Shown here: piece by piece, positions 40,361 through 50,076 of the stretch
Numbering within the stretch: position 1 is the first letter of the stretch
How the letters are laid out: the number at the start of each line of letters is the position of its first letter
Assembly (NCBI GenBank): GCA_038207625.1
Contig: JBBQZO010000006.1
Span: forward strand, 1-64,000
Direction of reading: 5' to 3'
From: JBBQZO01 sp038207625
GTDB taxonomy: Bacteria; Pseudomonadota; Gammaproteobacteria; Burkholderiales; Burkholderiaceae_D
Length of the DNA: 64,000 bases
Notes under the pieces: generated by a model
Told to the model about the DNA's origin: nothing
What the model saw: the letters and a program-made list of their open reading frames with translations, nothing else
Databases searched by the model: none
Translations under genes and position numbers: made by a program

Positions 40361-41811
40361 ATTTCATCACCATGAATCTGGTTGTCATGTTGTACCTGGT
40401 GGCGTCGGTGTGCTTCATCCAGGCGCTCAAGGGTTTGTCCTCGCCGTCCACCGCCAGGAAGGGTAACGCCTTCGGCATGAGCGGCATGGCGATCGCCGCC
40501 GTGACGACGGTGCTGCTGATGCTAAAAATCAAATCGCAAACCGGCGCCGACGGCTTCGGCTTCGGTCTGGTGATGATCGGCCTGCTGGTCGGCGGTGGCA
40601 TCGGCGCCACGCTGGCCAAAAAAGTCGAAATGACCAAGATGCCGGAACTGGTCGCGGCGATGCATTCGCTGATCGGTCTGGCGGCAGTGTGTATCGCGGT
40701 GGCCGCCGTGTCCGAACCTTCGGCGTTCAATATTGCCGGCATGGGCATGGCGCTGCCGTTCGGTAATCGCCTGGAACTGTTCATCGGCACCTTCGTTGGC
40801 GCGGTGACCTTCTCCGGTTCCGTGATCGCCTTCGGCAAACTGTCGGGCAAGTACAAGTTCCGCCTGTTCCAGGGCGCGCCGGTCAGCTTCAAGGGCCAGC
40901 ACATGCTGAACCTGGCGGTGGCCGTTGCGCTGATCGGACTTGGTCTGGTGTTCTGCTTCGCCGATGGCGTCGAGCCGGCCTGGAAACCGTTCATCGCGAT
41001 GACGGTGCTGGCCTTCATCCTGGGCGTGCTGATCATCATCCCGATCGGCGGCGCCGACATGCCGGTGGTGGTGTCGATGCTCAACAGCTATTCGGGCTGG
41101 GCCGCGGCCGGTATCGGTTTCTCGCTCAATAACCCGATGCTGATCATCGCCGGTTCGCTGGTGGGGTCAAGCGGTGCGATTCTGTCCTACATCATGTGCA
41201 AGGCGATGAACCGTTCGTTCTTCAACGTGATTCTGGGCGGCTTCGGCGGCGACGCAGCGGCCGCTGCCGGTGGCGTGCAAGAGCAGCGCCCCGTCAAGTC
41301 CGGTTCGGCAGAAGACGCCGCTTTCCTGATGAGCAATGCGGAAACCGTGATCATCGTTCCGGGCTATGGCCTGGCGGTGGCACGCGCCCAGCACGCGCTG
41401 AAGGAACTGGTCGAAAAACTGACCCACAAGGGCGTCATCGTCAAGTACGCGATTCATCCGGTGGCGGGGCGTATGCCTGGCCACATGAACGTGCTGCTGG
41501 CCGAAGCGGAAGTGCCGTACGACCAGGTGTTCGAGATGGAAGACATCAACAGCGAATTCGGCCAGGCCGATGTGGTGCTGGTGTTGGGCGCCAACGACGT
41601 CGTCAATCCTGCGGCCAAGGATCCGAAATCGTCGATCGCCGGCATGCCGATTCTGGAAGCCTACAAAGCCAAAACCGTGATCGTCAACAAGCGCTCGATG
41701 GCCGCCGGTTACGCCGGTCTGGACAACGAACTGTTCTACATGGATAAAACCATGATGGTGTTTGGCGACGCCAAGAAAGTGATCGAAGCGATGGTCAAGG
41801 CCGTCGACTAA
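40357..41811 (+). CDS. pntB: NAD(P) transhydrogenase beta subunit
   Basis: 484 residues. Eight or nine helices form the dII channel (first about 290 residues, e.g. TVLLMLKIKSQTGADGFGFGLVMIGLLVGG), then the soluble NADP-binding dIII: VIIVPGYGLAVARAQHALKEL, AIHPVAGRMPGHMNVLLAEA and LVLGANDVVNPAAKDPKSSIAGMPILE. The start at 40357 gives a 4-bp overlap with pntAB and follows AAGGAGCGAAGGC. Strong terminator 23 bases downstream closes the operon. Confidence 0.95.
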   Translation: MNFITMNLVVMLYLVASVCFIQALKGLSSPSTARKGNAFGMSGMAIAAVTTVLLMLKIKSQTGADGFGFGLVMIGLLVGGGIGATLAKKVEMTKMPELVAAMHSLIGLAAVCIAVAAVSEPSAFNIAGMGMALPFGNRLELFIGTFVGAVTFSGSVIAFGKLSGKYKFRLFQGAPVSFKGQHMLNLAVAVALIGLGLVFCFADGVEPAWKPFIAMTVLAFILGVLIIIPIGGADMPVVVSMLNSYSGWAAAGIGFSLNNPMLIIAGSLVGSSGAILSYIMCKAMNRSFFNVILGGFGGDAAAAAGGVQEQRPVKSGSAEDAAFLMSNAETVIIVPGYGLAVARAQHALKELVEKLTHKGVIVKYAIHPVAGRMPGHMNVLLAEAEVPYDQVFEMEDINSEFGQADVVLVLGANDVVNPAAKDPKSSIAGMPILEAYKAKTVIVNKRSMAAGYAGLDNELFYMDKTMMVFGDAKKVIEAMVKAVD

Positions 41812-41834
41812 GGCGCACTTCGCAAGAACAAAAA

Positions 41835-41858
41835 AACGCGCTTCGGCGCGTTTTTTTT
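41835..41858 (+). terminator. Rho-independent terminator of the pntAA-panD-pntAB-pntB operon
   Basis: AACGCGC (41835-41841), loop TTCG, GCGCGTT (41846-41852), then continuing T residues to 41858. The preceding A run makes it work on the other strand too. Confidence 0.9.
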
Positions 41859-42037
41859 CGTCCCAACGCCATGCAATGGCATTGGCTACTGTGCGACGAT
41901 TGCCGGGGCAGACGCAAAGCGCCGAAACGACATGCGGGGATCGGCGTTGCGGCGCACGGGGCCTGCATGGTCGACGCTTCCGAGCGTGTGTTGATCGTCC
42001 CGCGTCGGCGTCAACGACGCCACGGCGCGACTGGTCC

Positions 42038-43189
42038 CTAGCGGCGCCCGAACATCATCAGTTCGGCCAGCACGTGGCGTGCCGGCGGGACCGCGTCGAT
42101 CAGTCCCAGCGACAGGCCCAGCAGCGCTTGGCCGGGACCTTGTTGCGCGAAGGCGCGCGCCATCGTGTCGGTCAGGCGCACCGTCAGCTGGCGGTCCACG
42201 GCGCGTTCGGCGTTGAAGGCGCCCAGCATGGTCGGGTTGGCGCCTTGCGCCAGCAGGCGCGCCAGCACGAACGCGTCGCGCAGGCCCAGGTTCAATCCTT
42301 GGCCGGCGACCGGGTGCAGCGTTTGCGCGGCGTTGCCGATGGCGACCGTGCGCGGCGTGGCGCGCGCGGCCGCGTTCAGGCCCAGTGGATAGGCGATGCG
42401 CGCCGTGCTGGCGCTAAAGCGTCCCAGCCGGCCGCCGAAGGCCTCGCCCAACTGGGCCAGGAAGGCCGCGTCGTCCAGTGCGAGCAGCGCGCGGGCGCGC
42501 TCGGGGTGCACGCACCACACCAACGCGTACTGGTGGGCGTCCGCGTCCGTTTGCGGCAGCAACGCGAGCGGACCTTCGGCCGTGAAGCGTTCGTAGGCGC
42601 GGTGCGCGATCGGCGCGCTGGTGGACACGCGCGCGATGATCGCCGTTTGCTGATAGTCGCGTTTTTCGCTGCGCTCGGCCTGCTCGCCGAACAGGCCGCC
42701 TTCGGCCTGCACCGCCACGGCGGCGCGCAGCGTGCGCCCGTCGTCGATCTGCAGCGTCACGTCCTTGTCCGATTCGACGCAGGCGTTGACATGGGCGGGG
42801 CGCAGGCTGGTGATGCCGGCGCGCTCGCACACGCCGGCCAGCGCGCTGACCACGTCGCCGTAGCGGGCCACGTAGCCCAGCGCCGGCACGCCGTGCTCGG
42901 CGCGCTCGATCACGCTGCGTCCGAACTGGCCGCGGCGCGACACGTGGATCTGGTGGATCTCGGTGGCGGCGATCGGCCATGCGCCGATTTGTTCAAACAG
43001 CAGGCGGCTGCCATGCGAGAGCGCGATCGAACGGGGATCCTTGACCGCCTGCGCCAGCGCTTTGCTGTCGAGCAGAGCCACGCGCTGCGGCGCCATGCCG
43101 CGCTGCACCAGCAGCGCCGCCAACGCCATGCCGACCGGGCCGGCGCCCAGAATGGCGACGTCGTAGTCTGTTTCTTGAGTGCTTGTCAT
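42038..43189 (-). CDS. ubiH: FAD-dependent ubiquinone-biosynthesis monooxygenase (UbiH/COQ6 family)
   Basis: 383-residue flavin hydroxylase acting on the ubiquinone ring. YDVAILGAGPVGMALAALL is the FAD dinucleotide-binding motif, RSIALSHGSRLLFEQIGAW the early family motif, and RTVAIGNAAQTLHPVAGQGLNLGLRDAFVLARLL the second FAD motif. The exact ring position (UbiH, UbiF or UbiI) cannot be told from sequence alone; position beside pepP favours UbiH, as in E. coli pepP-ubiH. The start overlaps the pepP stop by one base. Confidence 0.88.
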   Translation of the reverse strand: MTSTQETDYDVAILGAGPVGMALAALLVQRGMAPQRVALLDSKALAQAVKDPRSIALSHGSRLLFEQIGAWPIAATEIHQIHVSRRGQFGRSVIERAEHGVPALGYVARYGDVVSALAGVCERAGITSLRPAHVNACVESDKDVTLQIDDGRTLRAAVAVQAEGGLFGEQAERSEKRDYQQTAIIARVSTSAPIAHRAYERFTAEGPLALLPQTDADAHQYALVWCVHPERARALLALDDAAFLAQLGEAFGGRLGRFSASTARIAYPLGLNAAARATPRTVAIGNAAQTLHPVAGQGLNLGLRDAFVLARLLAQGANPTMLGAFNAERAVDRQLTVRLTDTMARAFAQQGPGQALLGLSLGLIDAVPPARHVLAELMMFGRR

Positions 43190-44520
43190 CAGCTCGGTCG
43201 CATCAGTTGTTCGATTTCGGCCACGCTTTTCGGCGCGCAAGCACTGAGCACTTCGCAGCCGTCGCTTGTCACCAGCACGTCGTCCTCGATGCGGATGCCG
43301 ATATGCCAGTACTGCTCGGGCACGCCGGGCGCGGGGCGCACGTAGATGCCCGGTTCGACCGTCAGCGTCATGCCCGGCTCAAGCAGGCGTGCGGCCTGGT
43401 CGGGCGTGCCCGGTTCGCGGTACAAGCCCACATCGTGCACGTCCATGCCCAGCCAGTGGCCGGTGCCGTGCATGTAGAACTGCAGGTGGGCGCGCTGGGC
43501 GATGACGTCCTCGACGCTGGCATACTTGTCCGACGCGAGCAGGCCCAGATCGAGCATGCCCTGCGCCAGCACCGCGACGGCGGCGGCGTGGATGGCGTTG
43601 TAGCGCACGCCGGGGCGCACCTCGGCCAGCGCGGCCGCCTGAGCCGCCAGCACCAGCTCGTAGAGCGCTTTTTGCGGCTTTGAAAAACGCCCGTTGACGG
43701 GGTAGGTGCGCGTGATGTCGGAGGCGTAGCCGTCCAATTCGCAGCCGGCGTCGATCAGGATCAGGTCGCCGTCCGCGCTTTGCGCGTTGTTGGCGTTGTA
43801 GTGCAGCACGCAGGCGTTGGCGCCGGCGGCCACGATCGAGTTGTAGGCGGGCGCCTGGGCGCCATTGCGGCGGAACTCGTGCAGCAGTTCCGCTTCGATT
43901 TCGTATTCGAACATGCCGGGGCGCGAAGCGCGCATCGCACGCGCGTGCGCCTGGCCCGAGATGGTGGCGGCGCGGCGCATCAGGTCCTGTTCGCCGGCGT
44001 CCTTGAACAGGCGCATTTCGTCGAGCAGCGGCAGCAAATCGTGCGCACTGGCCGGGGCATGCACGCCGGCGCGCGCCTGGCTGCGCACACCGGCCAGCCA
44101 GGTTTTCATCTGGGCGTCCAGCGTGACGCTGCGCCCGAGCGCGTAGTACAGCGCCGGCGCGTTGGCCAGCAGCGTCACCATCTCGGCGTCCAGTTGCTCG
44201 ATCGGGTGGGCCGCGTCGAGCCCGAAGGCGGCGCGCGCGCCGTCCGGGCCGTGCCGAAAGCCGTCCCAGATTTCGCGTTCCAGGTTTTTCTCGCGGCAGA
44301 ACAGGATGGCGCGCGGCGGGGCGCCGGCGTCGGCCGCCACCAGCACCAGCATGCTATCGGGCTCGGTGAAGCCGCACAGGTAGTAAAAATAGCTGTCGTG
44401 CCGGTACGGGTAGTCGCAATCGCTGTTGCGCGCGGCCACCGGCGCGGTGGGTACGATCGCCACGGCGCCGGCCACCATCTGGGCGCCCAGCCGGGCGCGC
44501 CGCGCCGCGAACGCGTTCAT
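43189..44520 (-). CDS. pepP: Xaa-Pro aminopeptidase
   Basis: 443-residue M24 metallopeptidase that removes N-terminal residues before proline. The five metal ligands are visible in LILIDAGCELDGYASDITRTYP (two Asp), MHGTGHWLGMDVHDVG (His), LEPGMTLTVEPGIYV (Glu) and GIRIEDDVLV (Glu). N-terminal creatinase-like domain with YRHDSYFYYLCGFTEPDS. The start at 44520 overlaps the murU stop by four bases (ATGA), showing translational coupling. Confidence 0.94.
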   Translation of the reverse strand: MNAFAARRARLGAQMVAGAVAIVPTAPVAARNSDCDYPYRHDSYFYYLCGFTEPDSMLVLVAADAGAPPRAILFCREKNLEREIWDGFRHGPDGARAAFGLDAAHPIEQLDAEMVTLLANAPALYYALGRSVTLDAQMKTWLAGVRSQARAGVHAPASAHDLLPLLDEMRLFKDAGEQDLMRRAATISGQAHARAMRASRPGMFEYEIEAELLHEFRRNGAQAPAYNSIVAAGANACVLHYNANNAQSADGDLILIDAGCELDGYASDITRTYPVNGRFSKPQKALYELVLAAQAAALAEVRPGVRYNAIHAAAVAVLAQGMLDLGLLASDKYASVEDVIAQRAHLQFYMHGTGHWLGMDVHDVGLYREPGTPDQAARLLEPGMTLTVEPGIYVRPAPGVPEQYWHIGIRIEDDVLVTSDGCEVLSACAPKSVAEIEQLMRPS

Positions 44521-45236
44521 CGGCGGGCCCTGGCCGCCAGCGGGGCGTTGAGCGCCTCCAGTTGTTCGACCGTGCCCACGTTGACCCAGTCGCCCGCATA
44601 CAGCTCGCCGCCCACCAGGCCGCGCGCGGCGTAGTCGCGGATCAACGGTCCCAACTTGGCGTAGCTGCCCGGCGTGATGGCGTCGAACATCTCGGGCCGG
44701 TACACGCCGATGTTGGCGAAGGTGTGGCGCGGTTCGCCGTCGTTGGCGATCGCGTACAGGTTCAGGCCGAAATCGCCGTCCGGGTGATAGCTGGGGTTCT
44801 TCACCAGATACAGCCAGCACACGTCGCGCTGGTCAAGCGGGTAGGGCACGCCCCACAGGTCTTTTTCGGCCAGCACGTCCTTGACCTGCTCGAAGTCGAA
44901 ATACGGGCAGTAGATGTCGCCCGAGATGGCCAGGAAGGGTTCGTCGCCCAGCAGGTGGCGCGCCTTGGCGATGCCGCCGGCCGTCTCCAGCGCCGTGTCC
45001 TCGTGCGAATAGGCGATGGTGGCGCCATAGGCAGTGCCGTCACCCAGCGTGTGTTCGATCTGCTCGCCCAGATGGGCGTGGTTGATGACGATCTCGGTGA
45101 TCCCGGCGCGCACCAGGTTAAGCACGTGCCAGACGATCAGCGGGCGGCCGCGCACTTTCAGCAAGGGCTTGGGGCAGGTGTCGGTGAGCGGACGCATCCG
45201 CTCGCCCCGACCGGCTGCAAAAATCATGGCTTTCAT
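44517..45236 (-). CDS. murU: N-acetylmuramate alpha-1-phosphate uridylyltransferase
   Basis: 239-residue sugar nucleotidyltransferase. MKAMIFAAGRGERMRPLTDTCPKPLLKV is the nucleotide-binding signature; LAISGDIYCPYF holds the metal Asp; DWVNVGTVEQLEALN ends the fold. In Pseudomonas, MurU converts MurNAc-1-phosphate to UDP-MurNAc, bypassing de novo synthesis and the fosfomycin target MurA. The neighbour amgK supplies MurNAc-1-phosphate, so the pair forms the recycling route. Confidence 0.9.
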   Translation of the reverse strand: MKAMIFAAGRGERMRPLTDTCPKPLLKVRGRPLIVWHVLNLVRAGITEIVINHAHLGEQIEHTLGDGTAYGATIAYSHEDTALETAGGIAKARHLLGDEPFLAISGDIYCPYFDFEQVKDVLAEKDLWGVPYPLDQRDVCWLYLVKNPSYHPDGDFGLNLYAIANDGEPRHTFANIGVYRPEMFDAITPGSYAKLGPLIRDYAARGLVGGELYAGDWVNVGTVEQLEALNAPLAARARR

Positions 45237-45286
45237 GGGTGTTCGTCAATTCTGGTAAAAGTCGGTGCGGGCCGCGCCCGCGCCAA

Positions 45287-46345
45287 TTAAAAAGTGTAGC
45301 CGACCTGCGGGGTCTTGTCTTCGAAGGCGTCCAGCAGGCGCACCAGCGGTTTTAGCGCGATGTAGCGGTTGGCCGTCTTGCGCACGTAGTCGAGCACCAT
45401 CGGCAGGTCGTTCAGATACGCAGCCTTGCCGTCGCGGTAGTTCAGGCGGCAGAAAATGCCCAGAATTTTCAGGTGGCGCTGCAGACCCATGAATTCGAAG
45501 TCGCGGTAAAACGCGTCGATGTCGGGATTGACCGGCAGGCCCAGCTGCTTGGCGCGCTGCCAGTAGCGCACCACCTGGTCGAGCACCAGCTCCTCGTCCC
45601 ACTGGATGTAGGCGTCGCGCAGCAGCGAGGCCAGGTCGTAGGTAACGGGGCCGTACAGCGCGTCCTGGAAGTCCAGTACGCCGGGGTTGTCCTGGGTCGT
45701 CACCATCAGGTTGCGCGAGTGGTAATCGCGGTGCACATACACCTGCTGCTGGGCCAGCGTGTTGGCCAGGATCGCCTCGAACACGCCGTTCAGCTGGCTC
45801 GTTTGCGCGTCGCTCATCGTCACGCCCAGGTGGCGCGTGACATACCATTCGGGGAACAACATCATCTCGCGCAGCTGGGCGGCGCGGTCGTACTCGGGCA
45901 GCACGTCCGGTTCGCTGTGCAGCTGAAAGCGCACCAGCGCCTCGAGCGCGTCGGCGTACAGCGCCGAGGCGTTGTCCAGGTTGAGCTGCTGCAGGTAGGT
46001 GGTGTTGCCCAGGTCGGAAATGAGCAGCAGGCCGTTGGCGACGTCCTGCGCGACGATGGCCGGCACGTTCACGCCGGCCGCCGCCAGCAGCGCGTCCACT
46101 TTCAGGAACGTCGCCACGTCTTCATGCTGGGGCGGCGCGTCCATCACGATCAGGGCAGCGCCCAGCCGGTCCTGTTCGGTGGCAAGCACGTCGACACGGA
46201 AGTAACGCCGGAAGCTGGCGTCGGCCGAGGCCGGGCGCAAGCTGCTGGTATCGACCAGATCGAGGGTGGCCAACCAGCCGGTGAGCAGATCGAGACGGCT
46301 GTCTTGAGCGGGGGAAGCGGGGGAGTGCGGTGGGAATAATGACAT
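45287..46345 (-). CDS. amgK: N-acetylmuramate/N-acetylglucosamine anomeric kinase
   Basis: 352-residue aminoglycoside-phosphotransferase-fold kinase. SADASFRRYFRV is the N-lobe, VYVHRDYHSRNLMV the catalytic loop (Asp in HRDYH), and GVLDFQDALYGPVTYDLASLLRD the metal-binding loop. By its place before murU it should phosphorylate MurNAc at C1 in peptidoglycan recycling. Upstream gene of the amgK-murU-pepP-ubiH operon, divergent from lptD, an arrangement shared with Pseudomonas. Confidence 0.9.
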   Translation of the reverse strand: MSLFPPHSPASPAQDSRLDLLTGWLATLDLVDTSSLRPASADASFRRYFRVDVLATEQDRLGAALIVMDAPPQHEDVATFLKVDALLAAAGVNVPAIVAQDVANGLLLISDLGNTTYLQQLNLDNASALYADALEALVRFQLHSEPDVLPEYDRAAQLREMMLFPEWYVTRHLGVTMSDAQTSQLNGVFEAILANTLAQQQVYVHRDYHSRNLMVTTQDNPGVLDFQDALYGPVTYDLASLLRDAYIQWDEELVLDQVVRYWQRAKQLGLPVNPDIDAFYRDFEFMGLQRHLKILGIFCRLNYRDGKAAYLNDLPMVLDYVRKTANRYIALKPLVRLLDAFEDKTPQVGYTF

Positions 46346-46385
46346 GGTGCTACCTGGTTAATCAGGTCAATGGTGAAGATTCCCA

Positions 46386-46391
46386 TATAAT
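46386..46391 (+). promoter_or_regulatory. Candidate -10 box for lptD
   Basis: TATAAT in the 98-bp divergent gap between amgK and lptD, 53 bp before the lptD start. No good -35 at 17 bp was found (CAGGTC). The amgK promoter must lie in the same gap. Confidence 0.4.
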
Positions 46392-46443
46392 AAGGGATTG
46401 AACTCGAAAAATCGCCTGTTATGGTGTTTCACCTCCTCTTTTC

Positions 46444-48672
46444 ATGAGCCGCAAACTGGCCCCCCCACCCCCGCAACGCTGGGCATTCGCGCTGACCGCG
46501 CTCGCTGCCGTCATGGCCGCCGCGCCGCTGCATGCCCAAGTGGTGCAGCGCGCTCGGGTGGACGACAAGAACGCCCCCGTGACGATTAACGCCGAGGAAG
46601 TGACCGGGCGCACCGAGCGCCAGATCAACCTGGCGCGCGATGTCGAAGTGGTGCGCGGCGCGACCCGCATGACGTCCGACACGGCCTGCTACAAGCAGGT
46701 CGAGGACGAGGTCGCGGCCCAGGGCAACGTCAAGATGTGGCGCTTTGGCGACCGCTACAAGGGCGATGCGCTGCAACTGAACCTCGATTCGGGCAAGGGC
46801 TGGATATTGCATCCCGAGTACCACATGGAGCTCAACAACGCGCAGGGCAATGCCAACCGGATCGACTTCCTCAACGAAGAAGAGGCGATCGTCAGCGCCG
46901 GCACCTACAGCACCTGCGAAGGGCCGAACCCGGACTGGTATCTGAAGGCGAGCAAGCTGCGCCTCGATACCGGGCGTGACGTCGGCCTGGCCTCGAACAC
47001 GGTGGTGTATTTCAAGGACGTGCCTTTCCTGTACACGCCGGCGATGTCGTTCTCGCTGTCCGGTGCGCGCCGCTCCGGCTGGCTCTCGCCGCAGGTGGGC
47101 GGCGGCTCGAAGGGCGCCTACGAGCTGACGCTGCCTTACTATTTCAATATCGCGCCCAACCGCGACGCGACCTTGTCGCCGCGCCTGATCCTGGGACGCG
47201 GGCTGCAGATCGGCGCCAACGGGCGTTACATCGGCGAGACCGACGCCGGCCCCTACGCGGGCGAGAGCACCGTCGAATTCCTGCTGCACGACCAGCAGAC
47301 CAAGACCGACCGCTGGCTGCTGAACTCGAAACACAGCCAGGCGCTCGCGCCGGGGCTGGGTTTTGGCTGGAACGTGCGGGCCGCCTCGGATGATAATTAC
47401 CCGAGCGACTTCTCGAAGTCGACCTCGACGTCGGCCGAGCGCCAACTGCTGCGCGAACTGCGCACCGACTACAATCAGCAGTTCTGGAGCCTGTCGGCAC
47501 GCGTGCAGAACTATCAGGTGCTGCAGGATCCGGCCGCCGCGCTGGACCCGACGCTGACGGTGCCGCGCCCCTACGACCGGCTGCCACAGATCAATTTCCA
47601 CGCCGGGCGCTACGATGTGCGCGGCCTGGACTGGACGGTGGACGCCGAGCTGACACGCTTCTGGCATCCCGACCTGGTGCGCGGCACGCGCGCCACCTTG
47701 CAGGCGCAGGTCAGCTATCCGTGGGTGCGGCCGAGCTATTTCGTCACGCCCAAGCTGATCCTCAACGCCAGCCAGTACGCGCTGGAGAACAACGGCAACA
47801 ATCCGAACGCCCTGACGCGCGCCCTGCCCACCTTTTCGCTCGACAGCGGCATGGTGTTCGAGCGCGACGCCAAGCTGGCCGGACGGGCCGTGACGCAGAC
47901 GCTCGAGCCGCGCCTGTTCTACGCGTACACGCCGTACAAGGACCAGAGCGCCTTCCCCAGCTTCGATTCGGCCGAGGCGGGCTTCAATTTCGCCCAGCTG
48001 TTCAGCGAAAACCGCTTCCTCGGCTCGGACCGGATCGCCGACGCGAACCAGGTCACGGCGGCGGTGGTGTCGCGCTTCATTGAATCGGACGGGGCCGAAC
48101 GATTGCGCCTGGCACTGGGCCAGCGCTTTTATTTCCGCGACCAGCGTGTCGCGCTCGACCCCAACACCAAGGCCGACACCAGCCGTTCCGACGTGCTGGT
48201 GGCCGCCTCCGGACGGATCACGCAGGCGTGGAATTTCGACAGCGCGGTACAATACAATCCCAGCGCCAGCCGGGTCGCCAGTGCCAATTACGGCGTGCAA
48301 TGGCAGCCGGGCGCCAAGAAAGTGGTCAACCTCGAATACCGTTATTTGCGCGACAGCTTCAAGAACGTCGACCTGTCGACCCAGTGGCCGATCGCCAAGC
48401 GCTGGTACGCGGTGGCGCGTGCCAACTATTCGACGCTGGACCGCAAACTGCTCGAAAGCCTGGTCGGACTCGAATACAATGCCGATTGCTGGGTGTTTCG
48501 GATGGGGGCCCAGCGCTTCGTGACGACGGCCAACAACACCTCGTCGCCGTTCTTTGTCCAACTGGAATTGAGCGGCCTGTCCAAGAGCGGTTTCGGAGTC
48601 GGCAACCCGCTCCAATCGCTGTACCAGAGCATTCCCGGCTATACCCGGCTGAACCAGAGCCAGAGCCGTTGA
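46444..48672 (+). CDS. lptD: LPS-assembly outer-membrane protein LptD
   Basis: 742-residue outer-membrane beta-barrel that inserts LPS into the outer leaflet with LptE. Signal peptide ends PLHAQ near residue 30. The periplasmic jellyroll (45-190) has VTINAEEVTGRTERQINLARDVEV. The barrel (200-742) begins around FLYTPAMSFSLSGARRSGWLSPQ. Cysteines lie at DTACYKQ, YSTCEGPNPDW and YNADCWVF, consistent with structural disulfides; the last is a single Cys where E. coli has two. Followed by surA-pdxA-rsmA, the usual gammaproteobacterial and betaproteobacterial order. Confidence 0.95.
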   Translation: MSRKLAPPPPQRWAFALTALAAVMAAAPLHAQVVQRARVDDKNAPVTINAEEVTGRTERQINLARDVEVVRGATRMTSDTACYKQVEDEVAAQGNVKMWRFGDRYKGDALQLNLDSGKGWILHPEYHMELNNAQGNANRIDFLNEEEAIVSAGTYSTCEGPNPDWYLKASKLRLDTGRDVGLASNTVVYFKDVPFLYTPAMSFSLSGARRSGWLSPQVGGGSKGAYELTLPYYFNIAPNRDATLSPRLILGRGLQIGANGRYIGETDAGPYAGESTVEFLLHDQQTKTDRWLLNSKHSQALAPGLGFGWNVRAASDDNYPSDFSKSTSTSAERQLLRELRTDYNQQFWSLSARVQNYQVLQDPAAALDPTLTVPRPYDRLPQINFHAGRYDVRGLDWTVDAELTRFWHPDLVRGTRATLQAQVSYPWVRPSYFVTPKLILNASQYALENNGNNPNALTRALPTFSLDSGMVFERDAKLAGRAVTQTLEPRLFYAYTPYKDQSAFPSFDSAEAGFNFAQLFSENRFLGSDRIADANQVTAAVVSRFIESDGAERLRLALGQRFYFRDQRVALDPNTKADTSRSDVLVAASGRITQAWNFDSAVQYNPSASRVASANYGVQWQPGAKKVVNLEYRYLRDSFKNVDLSTQWPIAKRWYAVARANYSTLDRKLLESLVGLEYNADCWVFRMGAQRFVTTANNTSSPFFVQLELSGLSKSGFGVGNPLQSLYQSIPGYTRLNQSQSR

Positions 48673-48707
48673 GTCTGCATTTTGATTACTCTCACGTGAA
48701 ACAGATT

Positions 48708-50069
48708 ATGCGCATAGTTCGTCAGCATCAACTCAAGCTCACCGTCGTCCTGCTGGGCGCGCTGTGCGCCGGCTTCGGCGGCGCCGCGCTGGCCCAGGCC
48801 AGCGCCACCCCGGCCAAGGCCGCGGTCAGCGCCCCGGTCATGGCCGACGCGATCGCCGTCGTCGTCAACGACGAGGTCATCACCCGCAACGAGCTGACCG
48901 CACGCATCAAGTCGGTCGAAGTGCGCATGCGCAAGCAGGGCGTGGCGATGCCCGACCCGGCCGACATGCAGCGCCAGATCCTCGAACGCATGATCGTCGA
49001 GCGCGCCCAGCTGCAACTGGCCAAGGAAATGGGCGTGCGGGTCGATGACCTCACGCTCGACCGCGCCATCGCCCGCATCGCCGAGCAGCAAAAGCTGTCG
49101 ATGCAGGAGATGCGCAACCAGATCGAAAAGGAAGGCACGCCTTACGCGTCGTTCCGCGAAGAGATCCGCGAAGAAATCATCATGCAGCGCCTGCGCGAGC
49201 ACGAAGTCGACAGCAAGCTGCAGGTCGCCGACGCCGAAGTGGACAGCTTCCTGACGGCCGAGGCGGCCGCCGCCAAGGACCAGGTCGAGCTGAACCTGTC
49301 GCAGATTCTGATCCGCATTCCCGACAACGCGTCGCCCGAGCAGATCGCCGCGCGCAAGACGCGCGCCGATGAAGTGATGCGCCAACTGCGCACCGGCGCC
49401 GAATTCACCAAAATGGCGGCCACCTATTCCGACGCGCCCGACGCGCTGACCGGCGGCGCCATCGGCTGGCGCGCCATGGACCGCTTGCCGCCGGCCTTCG
49501 GCGAGGCGCTCTCCAAGCTCAAGCCCGGCCAGGTCACCCAGGTGATGAAGAGCACCACCGGTTTCCACATCCTGAAGGTGGTCGACCGGCGCAGCCTGGC
49601 TGACGCCAAAGACAAGGCCACCGTGCAGCAGACCCATGCGCGCCACATCCTGATCAAGGTCACCCCGACCGTCAGCGCCAGCGACGCCAAGCACAAGCTG
49701 ACCGAACTGAAGGAACGTCTGGACAACAAGGCGGCCAAGTTTGAAGAGCTGGCACGGCTGTTCTCCAACGACGGCGCGGCCGCCAAGGGCGGCGACCTGG
49801 GCTGGCTGTATCCGGGCGACACGATGCCCGAATTCGAAGGGCCGATGAACGCGCTGAAGATCGGTGAAGTGAGCGGCGTGATCGAAACGCCGTATGGCTA
49901 CCACCTGATCGAAGTGTTGGAGCGCAAGAGCGACGACGTGTCGAAAGAGAAAGTGCGCAATGCCGCGCGTCAGGCGATCCGCGAGCGCAAGCTCGAGGAA
50001 GCGACCGACGACTGGCAGCGCCAGGTGCGCGACCGCGCCTATGTCGAGTTCCGCAGCGACGACAAATAA
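48708..50069 (+). CDS. surA: Periplasmic chaperone / peptidyl-prolyl isomerase SurA
   Basis: 453 residues. Signal peptide (1-35, ending AALAQA), SurA N-terminal chaperone domain with DAIAVVVNDEVITRNELTARI, then two parvulin domains: 190-295 (LSQILIRIPDNAS ... GWRAMDRLPPAFGEAL) and 305-410 (ARHILIKVTPTVS ... GDLGWLYPGDTMPEFE). It escorts outer-membrane proteins such as LptD to BAM. The ATG at 48708 gives the signal peptide directly after the lptD stop (35-bp gap). Confidence 0.94.
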   Translation: MRIVRQHQLKLTVVLLGALCAGFGGAALAQASATPAKAAVSAPVMADAIAVVVNDEVITRNELTARIKSVEVRMRKQGVAMPDPADMQRQILERMIVERAQLQLAKEMGVRVDDLTLDRAIARIAEQQKLSMQEMRNQIEKEGTPYASFREEIREEIIMQRLREHEVDSKLQVADAEVDSFLTAEAAAAKDQVELNLSQILIRIPDNASPEQIAARKTRADEVMRQLRTGAEFTKMAATYSDAPDALTGGAIGWRAMDRLPPAFGEALSKLKPGQVTQVMKSTTGFHILKVVDRRSLADAKDKATVQQTHARHILIKVTPTVSASDAKHKLTELKERLDNKAAKFEELARLFSNDGAAAKGGDLGWLYPGDTMPEFEGPMNALKIGEVSGVIETPYGYHLIEVLERKSDDVSKEKVRNAARQAIRERKLEEATDDWQRQVRDRAYVEFRSDDK

Positions 50070-50076
50070 GGCCACG

